A DNA stretch of 62,564 nt from CSSED10-109M sp964349455 (GTDB lineage Bacteria > Bacillota_I > Bacilli_A > RF39 > UBA660), in assembly GCA_964349455.1 (NCBI GenBank), contig CAYGGG010000001.1, positions 1 through 62,564 of the forward strand, in the 5' to 3' direction. Of this stretch, positions 59,239 through 62,564 are shown piece by piece. The notes under the pieces are model-generated. The model was not told the DNA's origin. It searched no databases and saw nothing but the letters and a program-made list of their open reading frames with translations. A program made the position numbers and the translations under genes. Within the stretch, counting starts at the first letter, position 1. Every line of letters starts with the position of its first letter.

Positions 59239-59726
59239 ATTCTCTGCCTTCTCTCATTTTTTATTAACACGTCAATAATTTCTTCTTTTGCTTTAAAATA
59301 TTTCTTTTCTAAAATTCCTATCTGCTTCTTATTAAAAACTAGCTTTACCGGAAATGCTCTTCTAATATTATATTTTACACCTTTTCCTTCAAGATACCTA
59401 CAAAAAAACAACTTGCAAGCAATATTTTTATTTAAACAGCACCCGTTATTTAAATGTTTACAAAGACCAACTTTTGATTTGTAGCAACACCCATTTTCCA
59501 CTCGGACCGTTTTTCCTAATCTATTAGCAATGCATTTTCCATCTTGAAAATCACAATAATTATGCTTCATCATTTCAGCATCCAAAAAATCACAAATATA
59601 ATCTATTATTAAGCTATATTTTTTTTCCAAATCGCTTTCATTTATAATTTCTTCTATCTTACAAATTAAATTATCTTCAAACTCTTGATGATTTTTAAAA
59701 TCAGTTATTTTTATTTTTCCCTTCAC
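59214..59726 (-). CDS. Cysteine-rich protein coupled to mnmH, 170 aa
   Basis: About eleven cysteines are packed between residues 58 and 109: HNYCDFQDGKCIANR, NGCCYKSKVGLCKHLNNGCC, and IACKLFFCRYL. The pattern suggests a zinc or iron-sulfur protein. N- and C-terminal parts are helical and charged. The gene overlaps mnmH by 25 bases. I do not recognise the family. A role in selenium or sulfur handling for MnmH is a hypothesis from context only. Confidence 0.78.
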   Translation of the reverse strand: MKGKIKITDFKNHQEFEDNLICKIEEIINESDLEKKYSLIIDYICDFLDAEMMKHNYCDFQDGKCIANRLGKTVRVENGCCYKSKVGLCKHLNNGCCLNKNIACKLFFCRYLEGKGVKYNIRRAFPVKLVFNKKQIGILEKKYFKAKEEIIDVLIKNERRQRIWTLELGI

Positions 59727-59770
59727 TTTACCTTCACCATTTTCTTAATTTAATTATACTACAAATTAAC

Positions 59771-59803
59771 AAAAAAACGAACACCAGGTAACCAGAGTGT
59801 TCC
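59771..59803 (-). terminator. Terminator of the first GNAT gene
   Basis: Minus-strand GAACAC (59802-59797) pairs with GTGTTC (59784-59779), then seven or more T. It follows repeat copy A. Confidence 0.75.
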
Positions 59804-59813
59804 AATTTCATAT

Positions 59814-59850
59814 ATGGGGCAATATTCCAATAGGTACAAAATGTTTTTAA
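59814..59850 (-). repeat. 37-bp 3' repeat, copy A
   Basis: The plus-strand sequence from ATGGGGCAATATTCCAATAG through TACAAAATGTTTTTAA matches copy B (60405-60441) with two C/T differences in 37 bases. It begins nine bases after the stop codon of the GNAT gene at 59859 and ends about ten bases before a terminator. Confidence 0.85.
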
Positions 59851-59858
59851 ATCAAAAT

Positions 59859-60326
59859 TTATATTTTTTTTCTAAGATCTATGGTATATTCCCCGTAACC
59901 ATTTTTTTTATACATGGATATGGCTTTGTGGTTATTATAGAAAACGCTCAATCTTATATATTTGGCTCCATTTCCAACACACCATTTTTCAAATTGTTTT
60001 AATAATTGCTCCCCTATACCATGATTACGACAACGTTGAACAACTACAATAGCAGCCAGTTCTCCCACTGGTTCTTTATAAACGGTTAAATCATCTGCAA
60101 TGTAACCAGATACATATCCAATGAACTCATCATCTAATCGTGCGATATAACATATTGTTCTTTCTCTTAACAAGAAGTCGCGAAACTTACTTTCTCTATC
60201 TTTACCATTTTCTATTTCATTTAAGTTACTGTCATAATTATTTTCTGTGTTTCTAAGTTCCCTATGAAGAATTGCTAATTCTCTTATACTATCTAAAGTA
60301 GCAATCTCTATTCTAATTTTCTTCAT
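59859..60326 (-). CDS. GNAT family N-acetyltransferase
   Basis: 155 aa. Acetyl-CoA-binding motif A is QRCRNHGIGEQLLKQFEKWC (R/Q-x-x-G-x-G/A), preceded by ELAAIVVV, and motif B is YIRLSVFYNNHKAISMYKKNGY. Acts on a small amine or protein N-terminus; substrate unknown. The last codons lie in an A8 run, and shifting by one base would continue into KTFCTYWNIAP in the repeat. GGAGATAAT precedes the ATG. Followed by repeat A and its own terminator. Confidence 0.88.
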   Translation of the reverse strand: MKKIRIEIATLDSIRELAILHRELRNTENNYDSNLNEIENGKDRESKFRDFLLRERTICYIARLDDEFIGYVSGYIADDLTVYKEPVGELAAIVVVQRCRNHGIGEQLLKQFEKWCVGNGAKYIRLSVFYNNHKAISMYKKNGYGEYTIDLRKKI

Positions 60327-60364
60327 TATTATCTCCTCATATCCAGTATATATTATTTTAAATG

Positions 60365-60391
60365 AAAAAACAAACCTCTATTAAAAGTTTG
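60365..60391 (-). terminator. Terminator of the second GNAT gene
   Basis: Minus-strand CAAAC (60391-60387) and GTTTG (60375-60371), extended by A/T pairs, are followed by T. It lies 14 bases after repeat copy B. Confidence 0.65.
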
Positions 60392-60404
60392 CCTTATTTC
60401 TCTA

Positions 60405-60441
60405 ATGGGGCAATATTCCAATAGGCACAAAACGTTTTTAA
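60405..60441 (-). repeat. 37-bp 3' repeat, copy B
   Basis: Same element as copy A with C in place of T at two sites. It overlaps the TAA stop of the second GNAT gene (60440-60438) by one codon. Read in the +1 frame on the minus strand it encodes LKTFCAYWNIAPLEK and then a stop. Confidence 0.85.
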
Positions 60442-61010
60442 CTGCTCTTTTTTAAATATTCCTCTTTCGTTATTCCATAAGAATAACAATCAATAAAATC
60501 TTCAACGAAAGTGTATTTTTGTTTATGTAATTGTTCGCTTCTTTTTTTAAATCCAAGTTTCTCCATTAATCTAAATGACGATGAATTACATATGGCTGAT
60601 GAAGTTTCTATTGCTTTAATACCCACCTCATCAAACATATAATTTATTATACTTCTTGCCGCTTCGTAAGCATATCCATTTTTCTGATCACTCGGATCAA
60701 TAAACCATCCAATATCTCTGATTTCTATTGGATAATCTGCTTTTTCTAAGATACTAATTTGTCCAATACACTTATTATCTTCCTTTTTTATAATGCTCCA
60801 TTGAAATACATCACTATTTTTTGCTCTTGCTAATTTTTTCATTTGCCAATGATAATCTTCTTCAAAGGTTTTCCCCATTTTACAAGTTAGATAATACTTA
60901 TTAACTTCCGGAATTAACAAAATATTAAAAACTGTTCTTAAATCCGCTTCTTCTGTCGATCTTAATATTAACCTGCTTGTTTCAATTTTTCTAGATCCCA
61001 GCTTTTTCAT
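60438..61010 (-). CDS. GNAT acetyltransferase, RimJ/RimL type
   Basis: 190 aa. N-terminus IETSRLILRSTEEADLRTVF is typical of the RimJ/RimL-like GNAT subfamily; later come WSIIKKEDNKCIGQISIL, RDIGWFIDPSDQKNGYAYEAARSIINYMF (motif A) and SFRLMEKLGFKKR (motif B). Substrate unknown. It ends ...EEYLKKSS in an A6 run; a seventh A would extend the frame into the repeat-encoded tail. The end overlaps repeat copy B by a few bases. Confidence 0.88.
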   Translation of the reverse strand: MKKLGSRKIETSRLILRSTEEADLRTVFNILLIPEVNKYYLTCKMGKTFEEDYHWQMKKLARAKNSDVFQWSIIKKEDNKCIGQISILEKADYPIEIRDIGWFIDPSDQKNGYAYEAARSIINYMFDEVGIKAIETSSAICNSSSFRLMEKLGFKKRSEQLHKQKYTFVEDFIDCYSYGITKEEYLKKSS

Positions 61011-61045
61011 TTAAAATCACCTAATTTGATTATATATCATTTTAA

Positions 61046-61077
61046 ACAAAAAACGAACCTCCTATTAGAAATTCGTT
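61046..61077 (-). terminator. Terminator downstream of the edge gene
   Basis: Minus-strand AACGAA (61077-61072) pairs with TTCGTT (61057-61052) and is followed by six T. A GCCCCATTA sequence like that in the 37-bp repeat lies about eight bases upstream (61093-61085). The remaining 198 bases between 61010 and 61208 show no gene. Confidence 0.65.
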
Positions 61078-61207
61078 TTGTTTTTAATGGGGCATCATTT
61101 TGGTATATGTTACAGCCCTCTAAAGTTAATACACAAACAACATACTATAATTATCGTTATAAGTCTAGTGAAGAATGATATTTATGTCACGTTTTTTCAA
61201 AATTTCT

Positions 61208-62564
61208 TTATATTATATTCGATGCGACTTTCTCATCTGCTTCTATTTCTTCGTCGTTTGGTAAATCATCTATAATCCAATCAATTTTTGCATTTTTCCA
61301 TTTTTCTTGATGTTTTAATTCTTCTTTATAAAATGGACACTTTAAGCAATACTTTTCAATTGAACTTCGTGGCTTTCTTTTTGATGTATAGTGCCTATAA
61401 TATTTTTCAGTATTATCTAAAAACAGTTCTATTTGTAAAGCCGATTCGTTACGAAACCCTTTATCACCAAAAAAACGTTCACAAAATCCAAAATATTTGA
61501 GTTTATTATTTTTCAATAATTTTTGGAAATATTTTTCCTTAATGTATATAGAACCAGTAATACCATCATTATACCAATAGCCTCTGTTGTTATTAACTAA
61601 TATCACTTCTTCATTTTTTTCATTTACCCAAGAACTGTTAACTCTATTGTAACTCAGTTTTAATCTTCTAATAATTTCTGAAGGTGGAACATTAAAATCC
61701 GTTTGAATAAAAATGTCTGAAAATTCACTTGTATTTCTCACACTTGAAGTTCTTGAAAAATTGTAACAATGAACGTTATCCAGATCATCATATATTGTAT
61801 CGGTTTCAATTGTATAAAGGCGATCACTATCTGCATCATAACTAAGTTGATAATCTTCGTTAATCGCTAGATTAAGAATATAATCATCGCTCCAATATAA
61901 TTCCATTCCATCTTCTTTATTCTCTTTCTTTTTGATGCTACCATAAATTAAACGCCAGTCATCATTCTTGTGAGATATGGGTTTTATTATATTTCTAAAG
62001 TTTTGAATTGACAATTTATGATTTTTAGACCAAGTCTCTGTCTTTTTTGTTGGGATAATTAAGTTTTGAAGAAGTTTTTTATCTAAATAATCTATATCCT
62101 CATTATAAACACTTATTGGATAGTATAAAACTGGTTTTTCTTTATAGTAATCATTGGTATAAGCTGTATAGCCTAAATTTCCATCACAATACATGCAAAA
62201 CTCACTCATATAGTAATTACTTGATATGGAACCAATAGTGTTTGATATCGCTAAATCAAGTGCTTTATATACATTATCTTTTTCATCACTTTCATATATT
62301 CGACTTTTTTCTAAATCATCTAACTTGACATTATACTTTTTCATAAATTTTTTATACTGTTTCTGCCACGCTAAATATACATCTTGTGAAGGCCATTCCT
62401 CTTCTCTTATATCTTTATATACATTTTTCAATAAATCTTTTAGTATCCCATGTGCAGGACACTCTTTTTTTATGCACTCAAAATTTTCTTTCACTTCCTT
62501 ATTTATTTTTGTGATTTTGGATTTTTTTTCTTTTAAAAACTTATAATGAAATCTAATATTATTC
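61208..62564 (-). CDS. Unknown protein, N-terminus cut by the window edge
   Basis: The first listed start is GTG 62494 with a poorly spaced ribosome binding site, but the frame stays open for 23 more codons to the window end (reading NNIRFHYKFLKEKKS...), so the gene probably begins outside. The visible 451 residues are hydrophilic and rich in Tyr, Asn, Asp and Lys. They hold paired cysteines (CIKKEC, FCMYC, YCLKCPF) that may bind metal. There are no membrane segments. No family is recognised. It is followed by a partial copy of the repeat core and a terminator. Its base use, with more G on the plus strand, is like that of the GNAT region and unlike the rest of the window. Confidence 0.72.
   Translation of the reverse strand, partial: NNIRFHYKFLKEKKSKITKINKEVKENFECIKKECPAHGILKDLLKNVYKDIREEEWPSQDVYLAWQKQYKKFMKKYNVKLDDLEKSRIYESDEKDNVYKALDLAISNTIGSISSNYYMSEFCMYCDGNLGYTAYTNDYYKEKPVLYYPISVYNEDIDYLDKKLLQNLIIPTKKTETWSKNHKLSIQNFRNIIKPISHKNDDWRLIYGSIKKKENKEDGMELYWSDDYILNLAINEDYQLSYDADSDRLYTIETDTIYDDLDNVHCYNFSRTSSVRNTSEFSDIFIQTDFNVPPSEIIRRLKLSYNRVNSSWVNEKNEEVILVNNNRGYWYNDGITGSIYIKEKYFQKLLKNNKLKYFGFCERFFGDKGFRNESALQIELFLDNTEKYYRHYTSKRKPRSSIEKYCLKCPFYKEELKHQEKWKNAKIDWIIDDLPNDEEIEADEKVASNII

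Noticed and set aside
59814..60441. CRISPR or short tandem repeat array
   Set aside because: Only two full copies 590 bases apart, each linked to a gene end, without spacers of uniform size.

Overview
The window is AT-rich DNA from a low-GC, Gram-positive-type bacterium. The gene content (HrcA/CIRCE heat shock control, T-box leaders on tRNA synthetase genes, RNase J, WhiA, YlxM, CdaA/YbbR, GrpE-DnaK-DnaJ) points to Bacilli, plausibly one of the uncultured lineages near the Mollicutes; this placement is an inference from content. TGA is used as a stop in several ATGA-type overlaps (34153, 45140, 46700), so the code is the standard bacterial one. There is a cell wall (MurT/GatD-like pair, D-aspartate ligase-like ATP-grasp), and the energy genes look anaerobic (trimeric [FeFe]-hydrogenase, flavodoxin). 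Most genes lie on the minus strand. No rRNA, tRNA, CRISPR array or intact transposon was seen.

Layout. 0.1-5.2 kb: one plus-strand gene, then hrcA-grpE-dnaK-dnaJ behind a CIRCE-like operator. 5.2-7.8 kb: c-di-AMP cyclase cdaA-ybbR and a small membrane protein. 7.8-11.1 kb: an operon of a membrane-anchored protein, a stand-alone ClpB-NBD1-like ATPase, another anchored protein and TrmL. 11.1-14.9 kb: ftsY, a small membrane protein, ylxM, a HerA-like ATPase and a lipoprotein. 15.0-16.7 kb: RNase J. 16.7-23.3 kb: valS-mscS-DUF1295-DUF2177-uvsE-whiA. 23.4-30.2 kb: surface and membrane genes, a calcium-type P-ATPase, a rhodanese lipoprotein and a small HTH protein. 30.3-37.1 kb: murT-gatD facing a PemK-like gene and a D-Asp ligase-like gene, an HD protein, tlyA, and trpS with a Trp T-box. 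37.4-44.6 kb: CIRCE-controlled hsp20, tyrS-cysS under a Tyr T-box, two paralogous zinc-ribbon proteins, an exported GH10-like protein. 44.6-51.2 kb: a housekeeping/stress operon with an HD gene interrupted by TGA, then hydCBA. 52.1-56.8 kb: a lipoylation and thiol-redox operon (DsbD/CcdA-thioredoxin fusion, GcvH, CoA-disulfide-reductase-like flavoprotein, LipA, split LplA/LplB). 57.0-62.6 kb: an accessory-looking stretch with a glycosyltransferase, MnmH with a Cys-rich partner, two GNAT genes sharing a 3' repeat, and an unknown gene cut by the window edge.

The observations I rate highest are: a GatD homologue that has lost both the catalytic Cys and His while remaining coupled to MurT; the GcvH-centred lipoyl/redox operon without glycine cleavage genes; the 37-bp repeat placed at the 3' end of two unrelated GNAT genes, each followed by its own terminator; the in-frame TGA exactly at the residue before the HD signature; and a convergent pair of paralogues of an unrecognised zinc-ribbon family. 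All functional calls rest on motif recognition by eye, without database searches.
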